From Setaria digitata (lineage: Eukaryota > Nematoda > Chromadorea > Rhabditida > Setariidae), in contig RCAB01000086.1 of NCBI GenBank assembly GCA_003640385.1, positions 119,862 through 183,861 on the forward strand: a stretch of 64,000 nucleotides of DNA, written 5' to 3'. Each line of letters starts with the position of its first letter. Positions within the stretch are counted from its first letter, which is position 1. Shown piece after piece: positions 1-14,239 of the stretch. Made by a program: the position numbers and the translations under genes. The notes below the pieces were generated by a model. The model ran no database searches. It was not told the DNA's origin and saw only the letters and a list, made by a program, of their open reading frames with translations.

Positions 1-444
1 ATGGAAGATCGATATATGTAATATGTATGTATATATATATATATCGGTATAACGTATTTCTAAGGTGATATTTATTGTTCATCAAAATATGTCGTAGGTT
101 GCGGGATAATATTTGTTTCGAAATAAACTCTTTAATGAAATTGGACACCAAATATGTTTACATATATATAGAATATAAAACATGTAATATAAAATTTATA
201 ACATATAATATGTGATTGGAAAACATACAAATATATCATACGAAATATAAAAAAAAAAAAAAAAGCAAAGAAAAGAAAAAAAAAAAGAAGAATGTAATGA
301 ATAATATATAATATTGAATATTAAAAAAAATATACTGTGTAGAATGTTGAGCATGTATAACATATAATATATGCATATGTAATGAACAACAAAATACAAT
401 ATAAAATGTACAATACATACAAAATAATATATGACATATATAAT

Positions 445-685
445 AGATAATAAGAAATGTATTTGTGATGTGCTAAAATTCATCCTATATAATATAAAAT
501 GTATAATACATAATAAGAAATGTATATGATCAAATTCATAATATGTAATATAAAATATATAATATATAATAACAAATGTATATGATGAAATTCGTAATAT
601 GCAATATGAAATCAAAAATGTTTAGCATATAATATGAAATGTATATTATAAAATTCATAATATGTGATATCTGATTTTAAATAAA
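445..685. repeat. degenerate minisatellite, about 56-65-bp unit, 4 copies
   Basis: Four successive units share the pattern AATAAGAAATGTATATGAT, then AAATTCATAATATGTAATAT, starting near 445, 512, 568 and 631, with substitutions and small indels. The array produces a misleading minus-strand open frame (196-615). Confidence 0.6.
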
Positions 686-891
686 ATATTTTCGGTACGG
701 AATATGAATTATATAATTGAATATACAAAATAGATATATATATATATATAAAATGTAATAGAAGCAATGCGAGACATATGTTCATTATATGTTTTTCGAA
801 GCAGATGTTTTCACATTGCACACAAAACCATTAAAAAATCTTTCGTTGATTGATATGGCAGCTAAATTTATTTACACGGACCGATGTACAC

Positions 892-894
<3 letters not shown>

Positions 895-950
<56 letters not shown>
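895..950. repeat. (TA)n microsatellite
   Basis: Alternating TA over about 56 bp with a single G interruption. Confidence 0.9.
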
Positions 951-3116
951 TGATATATGAATATGTGTATCGATGGATCGATCTATATGGATACTTAACA
1001 TTAATGCTATTGATAGAGCAGAGAACTAATGAAGATGAATGAATAAGGAGGAATAAATGAATGAATGAATGTTTGTTGTTCTTCTAAAATAGTATTTTAG
1101 AATAGTTAATATTAATGTTATTGATAAAGCAGAGAATTGGTGAAAAAAAAAAATAAATAAATGAATGAATTGTTATTATTTTAAAATAATATTTGAAAAA
1201 ACAAAAAAAAAAACTTCTTTTGTTGTCACTTATATTTTTATCATATCTAAATTTTTATTGACATTATCACAAACATTACCATTTATTATTAGCATCAGTA
1301 GATAAAGATTTTTTTTTCTTTTGTAATGCGTTATTTCATTTATAAAATGATTTTTATCAATGAGCACAAACACAAATTTGCGTATATACTATCTTCTAGG
1401 AAATTTTGTTAAATTTAATTTTTAATTCAAATTTAATTCCTAATTACTTTCCCTCTCATCACTACTCCCATCTTGGTCTCTCTTTCCTGCTTCTCCTTTT
1501 ATTGTTGTTCCCGGATAACTCTTAAACATCATCCCTATTTCTTTATTATTATTATCAGTTAAAATTAACGACAGTTTTATTGATTGAAATTGTAATTTAA
1601 AAAAAAAAAAAAAAGGAAAATATTGGGTATGGATGTAAAGAATTTGCCTTGAAAGCGTGTAATTTGGAAGAGAATTTTGCTGGAAAATTACATATAACGT
1701 GTACAGTTTTAAAAAAATTTATTATTTTTTAATGATTTTTTTTTTCTTCGCATCTTTAAGTCTAGCCTATATCGCATTATACATAGAATTATGGATGTGT
1801 TTAATGACTGGTAGATGATCTTTAACGATTATTTAAGTAAATAGATATTGGGCACTGACAGACAGTGATATGTTCCTTTTTTATTAAAGCGAAATAATTT
1901 AGCAAATTATGTGTATATATCAATAATAATATAATATTTAATAGCAAGGAATGAAAAAAAAGAAATGAAAAAATAAAAAATATATGGAATCGATTAATAG
2001 ATTATAAAATTTTCTTATTTAAAAAAAAAAAAAGGAAAGTGAAGTGAATGAAGTTATGCTTCATCTGAACTGTTTGGTTTATAATTTTAATGAAACGTAT
2101 TAGCACTAGATCATTTATTGATTAAGTTTTTGATTTCCGATTTTCGACGACTTTTTATAATAACCTACTAGGGATCACCCTGACAATTTCCTTTTCATGC
2201 CAATTAATTTTATCACAAGCGAAATTGTTTTTGTCACTGATTTGAAAAATATGAAGAAATTTTGAATTTCAGAAAGGCTCATTTCAATGAAAATTTCAAA
2301 CATTCAACAGAAGAGGAAAAAAAAAAATTAAGCAGTAATTGTAATCAATGTACATTTTGTCTGATCATTTGCTGTTTTACCATTTGAAAAAAAAAAAAAA
2401 GAAAAAAAGAGAAAGGATTGATTGCAATATTTCATCCGCTGTTCGCATCATTCTATAAATGTAATCAAATAATTAATTACTAATGTACCGATAACACAAG
2501 AGAAAGGAGTCAAACTATTAATGACTACTAATATAAAGATTGGAATACACAGAAAGGGAACGGAAAAAAGAAGCGGAAAAATATGATAACAAAAATCCTT
2601 CACACTTATCATAAAAAACACTGATAAATAACTTAGAATTTTTTCACCTCATAAATGTTACGAAAAATACTATGTAAATTAATCCAATGATAATTTCTTT
2701 TTTTTTTATAGCAGTATGAATTAACATTAGCATTATAAGTGATACTAATCAGTCCTGATTCCTTATTATAACATACCTAACATTTGTTATCATTAGCACC
2801 AAGCTATCAAAGAAAATGAATATCAAGTGGCTACAACCAGTGAAAGGAATATAATATATAATGATAGTTAATATAATAGGAATGTTAGCACGAAATGGAT
2901 ATATAATGTGCAATTAATACGAAATGGATATATTAGTGATAAGAATATATGAAAACTGATAAGATGGAATGGATGTATTGTGAAGCGGATATAAAGGATT
3001 ATGAAAATGGAAATGAATATGTATGTATACGTATGTAACGAAAATGATACGAAATATAAAAAAAGGAATCTAAAAATGAATATATATATATATTTTTTTA
3101 TTATCTATCTATCTGT

Positions 3117-3138
3117 CTATCTATATATATATAGATAG
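3117..3138. repeat. 22-bp perfect palindrome of CTAT/ATAG
   Basis: CTATC-TATATATATA-GATAG reads the same on both strands. It sits in a TATC-type microsatellite and could form a cruciform hairpin. Confidence 0.7.
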
Positions 3139-4790
3139 ATAAAAATATATAAAATGAATAAATGGATACAAATATGTTAAGTAATCAAAATTTATCCAAA
3201 TAAGGATGAAATAATTTTCGAGCAAGCTTATATTTATCTCATTTCATATTTTGTAATATTTGTTCAGCATTTATGACAAATAACAAATTGCCGTTTAGTA
3301 GAAAAATGAAAAGAGAAAGAGAAAGAGAGGGGAAGATGAAAGAGAGAAAAGAGAAAATGAAATTTAAATGAACCAAAAAAGGTAAGCTATTGCATGGATA
3401 TTTATATTTGTATGATTTCTAAAAAAAAAAAAAAAAAAAGAAAAAATAAAATAAAATAAAAAAATAAAATTTTTTGGGAAAGCACAAAATTTCATTATCA
3501 TTCATATATTTTAAAACTGGCAAATAAAAAATGAAATTCGTATCTGAATTTTATTAACAGTGAATATATAAATAATTAATTATGCATGTAAACACATATA
3601 TATATATAAATTAAAATTAAATAAAATAAATCAATTTCTTATTTTCTCTTTGCTTCTCTTCTTCTTCATCACTTAGAAATTTTTTTCAGCAAAGTAAAAA
3701 CATTTTTGGAAAATTTAAAAATGAATATGCTTGTAAAATGATTAAAGGATTATGTGTATAGGGGTAAAAATGTAAAATGATAAATAGCAGATTGATAACT
3801 GATAAGAATCTTATAAGATCATAATGGACGGAATTAGAATAAAATTGTATGAAAATGAGTTAATTTAGTGATAAAGTGTGAATGGAGGAAATAAAGAACA
3901 GAAAAAAAATAACCAAACTGCATGCTAATGCAGTGGAAATGAATTACTGCATATAGGAAATTGATGAAGTGATAAGTGAATGCTTTGCTAACAAAAAAGA
4001 CTAATTAAATTCGTTCAGCGTTTAATCATAATCCTAAGTACTGTTGGAAGACATGTAAGAAAAAATAAAGGATGTGCAAAAATGGAAGGATAAATTGAGA
4101 TCGACAAAAAAATTTATCTTATCAATTATTAATTGATTAATTAATAAATTAGCTCTCTTTAAAACAACTAATTGTAATTAGCAATGGAGCATAATGAAAT
4201 ATGCATCACTTCTATTACCAAACAATGCATATTTTGTGCTTATTAATCTCTTTAAGACAAACAGATTTATTAGTTGAAAAGTTCCATTTCGTCCTACTTT
4301 TTGCATAAATTTTTTTTAATCTAGTATAAAATTTAATTTCTATTTTTTAGTCTAGTATAAAATTTAAGCAAATTGAACTTCCAAAAAAATTTAAATTTCT
4401 GCATGAGCGGAGGAGCAAATTTTGTACAAATTTTAATTCGTTTTCATCTTGTTTTCAATAGTGTTTACAAATTTTTCAGAAAATCTAAATATTTATAAAT
4501 GTGTGCAGAAATTTGGAACTTGCAAAAGAAAAGAAAATGATGAATGAATAATGTGAAAATAAATTTAAGTTTTAATTTAGTTTTTCATTTTTTACTAAAA
4601 TGTTTTTGTTTTAATTATGTATGTCACTGCTAGTGTGCTAATGACCAGTAAGTAATTGTAACTAATAATTATATAAGATGAAATCAGGTGACACTTTATC
4701 ACGGACAAGCAGACAGGTACTTTATCATTTCCTTTTGTTCTTTAAGTAAGTTACTGTTTCAAAATTTCTTTAATGATTATTAGAGAGAGA

Positions 4791-4833
4791 GAAAGGGAGA
4801 GGCAGAGAGAAGGAGAGAGAGAGAGAGAGAGAA
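4791..4833. repeat. GA-rich microsatellite
   Basis: Imperfect (GA)n with GGGA interruptions. Confidence 0.8.
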
Positions 4834-5825
4834 ATGCTCTCTGCCAGAAGAAGAGGGTTAAGAGGATTATGTAGTCAAAAAGGATCCGACATCCTTTTGA
4901 AGTGACCGATGAAATGGGACATTTTTTTTTTGCACTGGCACACCGATGGCATTCCTATTTATCCATGAACAATTGTAAATATTTGAAAAATAAGTTAATT
5001 TAACTCTTTTATTAATTAGAAAATTGAAATTAAAAAAAAAAAAGCAAAAATAAACAGTGAACGAGAAATGGTTTGTCTTTTTTTTTTTCCTCCTTTATTT
5101 TATTTTTATTTATTTCACTTTATGATTGTTCTGGTAGAGTTTTTTTTTTTCTTCTTCTTTTCTATTAAATTTATTCGCAATAAACTGTATGAGAATTAAT
5201 TATTAATAAATAATGAGAGGGAATGAAATTTTGGACAAATCTAATTAATCTACCATAGTTAGTTTGAAATGATTCTATTTTAATAATTTTTGATTGAAAT
5301 AGATGGCAAAAGAAATGTGATTTCATTTCATTATATGTGAAGGAAATCATGAAACAAATGACTTAAAACGTGTGTATATAAACGTGTACACGTGATATAA
5401 GAGAGAATGCTACTACTATTTATAACAGGCATAAATAAATTATTAATGACAAACGAAATCACGTTAAATTAAAAACTTCTACCAGGCGTATATGACGTGA
5501 GAGAGGAGAACTGTATTGAATTAAAACTTACACATAAAACTGTGCAGTGTGAAGAGACGCTATTATATCACTAATTAACAAAGGTGTGATTGATTAATCT
5601 ACCTGTAGAATGTGTTTTCGGAAATAATTATCGTGTGGGAAGTGTGAAACTAGAGAAAGGATGAAAAAAGGAAAGGCAGACAAGATGTTAATAAGGTTAA
5701 TTGTTGTTTTGAAGATCAGTAAAAGGATTAATTGAATTATGTAATTAATGATTCCATAAACATCAAAAGTTGTTACCGAACATATAAACTCTTTTCTTTT
5801 CCTATTTTTTCTTTTCTTTTTTTTT

Positions 5826-5827
<2 letters not shown>

Positions 5828-5863
<36 letters not shown>

Positions 5864-5864
5864 N
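5828..5864. repeat. poly-T tract (36 T) ending in an N
   Basis: An uninterrupted T run ends at the N at 5864; the assembly evidently could not size this homopolymer. Confidence 0.85.
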
Positions 5865-6573
5865 TCTTTACCGATTAGCTATCAATTTTTCTTTCCCTTT
5901 TCCCTTTTTATTCTACTTCCTATCTTCTTTTTTTTTTTCCTTTTTTTATCTTTTTAAAATTTGAAATGAAAAAAAAAAATGTAACAAGACTTATTATGAA
6001 TTATATCTTCATTGGAATAGCTACGGCAATAATTGAATTGATAAAATCTGAGATAATAATTAATTTCCGCTAAGTATCAAATTATTCCTTTCATTTGGCC
6101 GATAAATTATTACCTTTACAGCTATTAAACAAACAAATTAATCCTTTAATTTTGATTACAAAAATAAAAGTTACTGTTGGGAAGAAGAACGAACACACAT
6201 AAAATGTAGGTATGTTAGCATATGAGAGGAAAAAATTAAAAATTTTAATTTAAGAAAAATATAAAAAAAAAAAATCTATAATAAATACTTGACTTTCACT
6301 CCTACCGTAATATGAGCTTAAAAAAAGTTCGTGCGTAAATTTGATAATGATAAATTAACAACATTATGAAATGAAGAAAGTTTAAAAATTTTAAATAACT
6401 TTTCAACTATTTTACACTCCCAAAAAGTTTTAAATATGATTAAAAAAGAAAAGAAAACATTCTAAAATTGCAATTTTTTCTTTCCAAAAAACAAATTAAA
6501 AGTTATTTAATAAAGTGGAAAGAGAACGAATGGAAGGAGGTGTTAATTAATTTACACACCTGATAGAGTGTAA

Positions 6574-6747
6574 TTAAAAAAAAAAAAAAAAGTAATTCAA
6601 AGAGAGAAATTTCTCAATAAAGGATCAGAGGTTGATGCTTCTAACGGAGCCAAGATTTGCTTTCAGGAAGTAGCAAAAAGATTGATATCATCGAAACTAG
6701 CGGATGAACCGTTCTATTTTTTCCACTTCAAAATGCTAATTTATTAG
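6574..6747 (+). CDS. possible exon or coding remnant, unidentified
   Basis: The frame is open from a poly-A run to TAG at 6745. The mixed-composition part is SEVDASNGAKICFQEVAKRL then ISSKLADEPFYFFHF. There is no ATG at its start, and the reverse strand carries several stops here. Could be an internal exon or chance. Confidence 0.15.
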   Translation, partial: LKKKKKVIQREKFLNKGSEVDASNGAKICFQEVAKRLISSKLADEPFYFFHFKMLIY

Positions 6748-9700
6748 TCTAAGCTTAATAAGTTTAAGCTTAATTTCGTCTCTTTTCCTTTCCAATTACA
6801 TTTTACACACCACAGGCTATGTGTTTATGATCTTGAACAGAAATAAAATAAAAAAGTTTTTTTGTCTTTCATCCTAAAATTCATTGGAGCAAGAACTGAC
6901 AATTAATTGTAATTTTAATTACAAGCATTGAAAATAAGTTATATGAATAAATTACAATTCGAATTGAATTGAAAAAGAGAAAAAAATCGCAGATATTTTC
7001 CTTTTTTTAAATGTAGATTAGAAAAGATGAAAATGAAAGTGAATTATAATGATAAAATCAAATTGGAAACGAACTACAAAATCGAAGTAATGAAGAAAAG
7101 GAAAGCGATTTTTTTTCTTCTTTTTGAATTAATAAAAAACAAAAAAAAAAATACGGTAGTGAATTATAATCTCAATAAAACTAAATTAGCGATGAATTAG
7201 AATCGGAATATTAGCAAAACTGAATTAGAATTTTCATTACAATTTCAAATAATAATAAGATCGAATAAGAAAAAAAAACCTTTTAAATAATCTAACTATA
7301 ACTGTGTAAAATATTTCCAACTAAAAATGATTTTTATCAAACATTTGGTGATAAATTTATTATAATTTCATCTTTATATAACATATCCTAAGCTTTAAAA
7401 AAAAAAAAAATTTACTCACATTTGCAGTAGTAAATGTTGAAATAACAGAGTCTTATTTTCGACTATAAATTAGGTTTGAAATTTTGGACTAGTTTAAAAA
7501 ACTTAAAACTATCCTTCAAAAAAAAAAACGTTCAAAAATCCAAATTGACTTGAGACCTAATGCAAAAATCGAATGATTTTTTTTTTTGGCTCTTTTTGTT
7601 ACAAATATAAAAATTCCCATTATATATCCGTCTCGAAACATAAAAATTGATAATTATTCTATAAATTTTTTTTCAAGATCGAAAATTTTTAAAAATATCA
7701 ATTATATTCTTTTCAAATTTTAAAATTCGAAAAATTTTTTTAGCGAATTTTTCAAAAATCATTATTGCTTTTTACAAGTGGAAATTTTTGATAATATATA
7801 TTTATTTTAAACAATTTTGAGCTTAGAATTTAAAAAAGAATTTACACTGAGTGAGAAGCAAAACAAATGAAATGAGCGATAATTGCAGTTAAAACTGAAT
7901 TAATTATTTTAATAAGGTCATATAAAATGACCGGAGAGAAAATAAAAAAAAAAAAAAGAATTTGCCCCAATTAAATTTAAAATTGCTAACTCTAACAAAA
8001 TTGAACAAATAACTGGAATGAAAAAATTGATAGATAAATCAAAAATTAGCCAATTAAAATTTAGTCCACAAATAATTGCCTTGATTAAAAGAGAGACAAA
8101 AAAAAAAAAAAAAAAAAAAAGCAGAAAGCATATCACTAATCACAGAAATTTGCTACAATTTATTTAAATAAAATCTAGAATACAAAAAAAAGAAATACGA
8201 AAAAGCCGAATTTAATTTATCGGCAAATTTTTTTAATTAGAAGGGAACAAAAAAAGAACAAACCCATAAGCATAGAAATATTTGTAAAATTAAAAATTTA
8301 AAAAAAAAAAAAAAAAAAAACGACAGAAAAGGAGAGAGGGTGAGAGAGAGAGAAAAAAATTCAAACATAAATCCAACGAAAAGAAGAAAACCTAAAAAAA
8401 AATAAAAAGAAAAAAAAAAAAACGAACGATTGTGACACGATGAATGTAATCCAAAGGGATTGCTTCGTGTAGAAACATTTGCAAAAACATAACTTTAGGG
8501 TCAATTTAAGCATTGGTAATAATTTATTTCGAAGGCATTGAACAGGAAGAAATCAATTTAAAGCTTAAAATTTAATTCCAATTTTTACATCGCTTTCTCG
8601 CGCGCTGAAAAAAAAAAGTACTAATTAATTGTAAATATTTAGCGATTTTTTTTATTTCATTTAATTAATTTAAATACTACATTTTACATATCCTTTCAAT
8701 TAATTCAAATATTATATTCTATACAAATTGATAAAGACTTTCTCATTCCTAGTTTTTAATTTCATTCTTGTCAGAATGTATGGATATTATGTGCGTTTCT
8801 ATTAAAGGCAATTATAAAATGCATATTTTTTCTTTTTTTTTTTATCTGAGCATCGAAAAAATATAAAATATAATAGTTAAGTTAAAGTAATTCTCATTTT
8901 GATCTTTATTAATTATGAAAAATAAGCGATGCACTATTGAAATTACAATAACTTTCACAAATTATTTCAAATTTTGCATTAAATAAATACATAATAGAAT
9001 ACTTGAATTAAAATTAATTTTCCTTCAAATTTTCGTGAAATTTTACATGGAAATAATAAAATATAATAATTAAAGATGAAAAGCTTTTTTTTTTTTTTTT
9101 TTTTGAAAAAAAAAATTTTTGCATCAGTATTATACAAGGGAATTGTAAACAAGGCAAAATAGCAACAAAAAAGTGAAAAATCGCACAAATTTTAGCAATT
9201 TAAAAATTTTATCAAGATATGATAAATGATAAAGAATGGTTTGCAAAAATATGAAAGTTTTAGTGCTAAATAGCTAAGATTTCTTCTGCTCATTACAACA
9301 TTAGTTTAAATACAATTTTAGCAAGCAAAAATTTCTTTTATATATCAAATTAATATATCAAGTATTTCACAACAAATATTTGATTTAATAATTGATGTAG
9401 ATATAATAAAAGCAGTTTGCAGATATTTAAGTTAATAAATGCAACAAATTAATGGCAGGCAAGCTATGTATGCTTAGGTTAATCCGTGAAATGGATTAAT
9501 AAGTGATATATTGATTATGAATGAAAATAAGTAATTAAAATGCATAAGTAAATAAAAATGAATGTTATAAATAAGTATAAATAAAGACAAATAATTCGTT
9601 TCAAATATATGTATTTGAAATGAATTATTCATCAATATATATATATATATATATATATATTCGAAGCGGGCTGACAATTCGATCACATCTTGGAATTAAG

Positions 9701-10064
9701 ATTTGAAGTAGGCCAACGATTGGTATAAATGTTTAAATTAATTTTTGAAATGGGTAAATAATTATCGTGCACGTAATTAGATAAATTAAAATTAATTAAT
9801 TAATTAAAGCTTGAAATGAATTAACAGTTTCTCTATATGTATACGTGTTCCAATAAGTATTTGATATGAATTAGTAACTGGTATATCTGAAATATTAATG
9901 AGCTTTTTAGCGCCTACTTTACCGTTTCTGAATGCACAAAGAATTACAAAAGAAAAAAGAAAAAGGAAAATTACATTTGTTAAAACGATTAGCAAATCGG
10001 AATTTGAAAACTGACTAGTATATACTATCTTTATGTACAAATAAACAAACAGACAGACCGATTG

Positions 10065-10099
<35 letters not shown>

Positions 10100-11413
10100 C
10101 ATACACACTGTGGAGGTTAAAACAAACGATAGTGATAAATAAAGATAGACATTTGATAGCCACAGTATGACAATACTGTTATAACAATGATGACAAATGT
10201 CAAATTTTGATTTTCAAAATGGATGACAGACATTTTGGCAAATAATAGACAGACTGAAAGGCCCGTACATACCACACTTATTAGAAATACTTTTAAATTA
10301 AAGTAAACAGAGGAGGAGGAGGAGGAGATGGAAGAGGAAGAGGTAAGTTTATCAGAAAGGATGAAAATTTTAAAACTGAAAGGAAATTATAAAAAACAAA
10401 AAGAAACTTGTTAACATTATTAGTGTAAGTGTAAAGGTTTTTTTTTTTTTTTTTTTTTCATTCAGTATTAATTAATTTTAATCGTTTACTTTTTCCGAAA
10501 AAAAAAAAAATTTTGATTCTGAAAAAATTTGATCGTTTTCTTTTTTTTTTTTTACCTTAAAAATTTTTTCTGATAAATTTTTGAAAACTAATCATTTTAT
10601 CATATCACATCACTGTGATGATTGTGATAAAATGCAAACAATGTATACATGCAATATATATATATATATATATATATATGTTTCAAATATTCAAAATGTT
10701 TTAATGTTATTTAACATGAGAAAGAGCTAAATTTCTCCGTTTCTAATTCTTTTTTTCTTTTATTATATTTGAAAAAAAAAGTGGAAATTTAAAATTTTTA
10801 AAATTTTGCAGGAAATTGCAATACTTGAAAATATTCAAATGTTTCTAATTTTTTTTTCTTTTTTTAAACAATTGCATTATTAATAAATTAATTAGGAAAA
10901 AAATTACTTTAAAATGTAGACATTGCTACTATATAAACCACAGCGATTTGATCTTTTCTTTTTTCCTAATGATAGGTTATTTGATATGTTATATTACACT
11001 GTAAGTATCGTGTGATGTGAAAAAGTAAAAGGGAAAATTCAATTTTTCCATTTTTTTTTTCTTTTTCCCTAAGTTAAAAATTATTTTAAGCATTTTTAAA
11101 TTCTATTTGGCTTAAGTTTAGCTAATGAATATAAAATGGATTCAATTGCTGTTGACAAGAAAGAATTTTAGAGACTATTAAAATGATAAAAGAAAAAAAA
11201 AAAAAAAAAAGCTAAATGATAATGATAGCCTAAACTAAATGGCTAAGCTCAAATTTCTAATCTAACTAACCAACTATTCCCTTCATCAGCATCATCATCA
11301 TCATCATCAGCCTTTTCTTCATCTTTTTCTCCTCCTCTCTTTTCAATTTAACATGATACTATACATATGTTGATCTGGAAATCTTTGAATTTATCTTCTT
11401 TTCAAATTTTATT

Positions 11414-11449
<36 letters not shown>

Positions 11450-11541
11450 AAAAGATGAAAATTGCTTGTTGTTGAGCTTTTTTTTCTTTTTTATTAGTTG
11501 AAGTTAAATAACTAACACCAAACAAAACCTTCCTTCTTCAC
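6748..11541. other. non-coding AT-rich stretch
   Basis: Poly-A/T runs, an AT tract at 9635-9660, an AC tract at 10065-10088, an AT tract at 10653-10679 and a 30-A run at 11418-11447. No gene seen. Confidence 0.6.
10065..10088. repeat. (AC)12 microsatellite
   Basis: Twelve AC repeats followed by a short AT tract. Confidence 0.85.
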
Positions 11542-11622
11542 CTCTGAGGGCAGCATGATTGAAAAAGTTTTTCTTAAATCAATCAGGTCGAATTCACTTT
11601 TCAAAAAGGTGCTGGTGCACAC
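11542..11622 (-). CDS. possible 27-codon exon on the minus strand
   Basis: On the minus strand a good acceptor (TTTGTTACTTAACAG) is followed by 81 nt open in phase 0 (VCTSTFLKSEFDLIDLRKTF, then SIMLPSE) and then a donor GAG|GTGAAG. The plus strand is also open here. Isolated, no neighbours found. Confidence 0.2.
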
Positions 11623-12725
11623 CTGTTAAGTAACAAAAATTGATGTTCCATCACGGTTAAAAATTGTTGCCTCCTTGAAATAACAACTGATTGTTCTGTT
11701 TTTCTTTTTGGAAAATCTATTTTAGTTGATATAAATACATTGTGTATGTGAGTGTGTGTGTGTGTGTACGTGATGTGATATATGTTTTATTGCAAAAATT
11801 TAACCAGTAAGTTTAAATTTAAATTTTTTTTTTTACAAAATTTGAAAAAATTCAATAAGGTGTAAGATAAAAAATTTGTTTCATTTTCATCATCCTAACA
11901 AACATTTGAATGATTGAAAGAGGTTAAATGAATTAGGAACAGTGTTAGTTAAGCAATAGCAAATAAGCAAAAATTTAAATTTTTTTTCTTTTCATTTTGA
12001 AGTTTTCTTTCTTTTTTTTTTTTTTTTTCTTTTGGAAATTTTAAAAGAAAGAAAAAATTCCTCACTTTTACATTCATTTCTCTTTTTTTTTTCTTTTTTT
12101 TTTTGGTTATTTTTGCTATATATTTTAAAGCACACACTGATAAAGTAGAAAAAAAAAGAATTTCGTCATTATGTAAGAAGTAAAAGAAGAAATTACTTTA
12201 CAAGATACTTTAAACATTTTGCACTTAATCATTATCAGCAGCCACACGCATACCTGTCATACAAGTGATACTAGACCGGATCCAGATAAAAGGATGGATT
12301 AATTGAGCGACCGGAACCAAGCCAACATGTAATTTAATGAATAACTGGATCGAGATGGGATAAATAATGATTGGCTGAATCAGGAGGAATAAATGGATTA
12401 ATGAGAAGCCGGATCCGGACTGATTGATAGATTTATGCACTTGTTATTCATTCCGTCATTCACTCATTCATCCAATCAAACATTCCTTGATCAATTCTTT
12501 CAGTCATTCATTCATTTAATCGCTGCGTCACTCATTCAGTGATTCATTCATTCAGCACCGATTAGCAAGGAACTTTTTTTTCTCCAATTTTCCAATTCTT
12601 TGAAGTGAACATTTGACGAGCAAGAAGTTAGCTGAGGAAGAAGACGGTGGTTGTGAGGAGGAAGGAAAGATAGAATTTTATTTTTTATATCGTTTAAAGA
12701 GATTGTAATTACCAGTAAATATTAG

Positions 12726-12950
12726 ATGGAACAAAAACAGCTCGAGAACAATGTCGAGAATTCGTCCATTACGAATTATCATCCATTATCGTTGCAATTC
12801 TCCATTTATTATCTTTTATTAATTAATGAAATAATTAGTTATCATAAATGGTTGAATAATTTCATGCAAACTCAACATAGCAAACAAAGTGATTATTGTA
12901 AAATGAAATTAAATATGTCAAATTATAGTCTTTTCAAACTTCACATGTGA
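12726..12950 (+). CDS. 74-aa ORF, unidentified, weak
   Basis: ATG at 12726. Begins MEQKQLENNVENSSITNYHP; not made of simple repeats in its first half. No splice context or family seen. Probably chance, kept because it is among the few non-repetitive frames in the left part. Confidence 0.1.
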   Translation: MEQKQLENNVENSSITNYHPLSLQFSIYYLLLINEIISYHKWLNNFMQTQHSKQSDYCKMKLNMSNYSLFKLHM

Positions 12951-13587
12951 AACAGATCAGCTGTAATTTAAGCTATTTTATCAATTTTTTACAAAGTTTT
13001 CCGGACTGAAAAATTGACGATATCATTTTACAATCACAATGAATTGAATTATTCAAAACAAATTTGTTATTTAATCGAATATTATAAATAAGTAATAAGT
13101 AGGTTGAAAAAAAAAAATGATATAAATCCTACGCGAATTGGCAAAATATTTTCAAATTTTTTTTAAAAGCTTCTGTTTGTTTTTCCATAAACGAAAATGA
13201 TAATTATTATTATAGGCACAAAATAACATATAAAATTTAATAAAAAATATAAAAAAATTTAAGCACATATTAAAAAACTGATCATATTAATATTTAACTA
13301 AACAAATAATATTAAAATTGAAAATGTTCAAAGGTTTTTTTTTTTTTTTCTGTGGTATATTTGCATTTAATGTTCGATCATGAATCATATAATGAAAAAA
13401 ATCTGTCAAAAGTTTATCATTTTTCATTAATCTCCTTGATGATAAGATTACTGATACGGGCTAAACCTATGATAATATCGAATAAAATTTGAATTATTTG
13501 AAGTAGTAGAGAGAGGATGATGTTTTGGAAAAAAAAAAATATATTTTGCTATAAATTTTCGCATCAGGAATTATGAAATAATAAAGA

Positions 13588-13640
13588 TGAGAGGGAGAGA
13601 GGGAGAGAGAGAGGGGGAGAGAGAGAGGGAGAGAGAGAGA
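13588..13640. repeat. GA-rich microsatellite
   Basis: Imperfect (GA)n/(GGGA)n over about 50 bp. Confidence 0.8.
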
Positions 13641-14239
13641 AAAAAGAATGGTAATTTGTTTGAAAATGAGTAAATAATTTCAAATTTATTTACTCGTTTG
13701 TTTTATTCCGTTAATCAGTTCATATTATTTCATTTATTTTCTAGCTCATCAAATGAGTAGAAAGAAATTTAATTTTTATCATATTTAGTTATCATTACAA
13801 TTCATGAAATCATATAGCAAATTGAAGTTGCCAGTGTTGCATTTCGCTCTAGAACATAACTTCTTGAAATTGAATACTTTTTTGAAATGGATTTAATTAT
13901 CGCTTTTTCAAACTTATCAGATAATAGAAATGAGATAAAATGAAATGAAATTTAAATTTTAATATTAAATGAGAAATTTTAAGCGTAAAAATTAGAAAAA
14001 AAAAAAAAAGGGAAAAAAGAAACGAAAAGGGAGGGGTAAGTTGGATGGATATTAAAAGGAGTAAAGTGGGAACATTGAAAACATCTGGAAATTTGCTCGG
14101 TGGCTTAATAAAACTTTTCTGTTATTGTCGTTTTATTTGAAAATGTGTTTAGGCGTTACGTTGTTCGATGTAAAAAGCTCATCAACAGCAAAATGAGCAA
14201 ATGGAAAATTATCTAAACAATATCATATCATTTGTTTAC

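Larger units (their letters stand above)
1..6573. other. non-coding AT-rich stretch
   Basis: Apart from the minisatellite at 445-685, the TA tract at 895-950, a 22-bp perfect palindrome at 3117-3138, a GA-rich tract at 4791-4833 and many homopolymers, I see no gene. Confidence 0.6.

Noticed and set aside
196..615. 139-residue minus-strand frame
   Set aside because: It lies on the degenerate AT minisatellite and poly-A; the product is Tyr/Ile/Phe-rich and repetitive.
12225..12440. 71-residue minus-strand frame
   Set aside because: Hydrophobic Ile/Leu/Pro sequence over a degenerate CCGGATCC/ATTAAT region; no motif.
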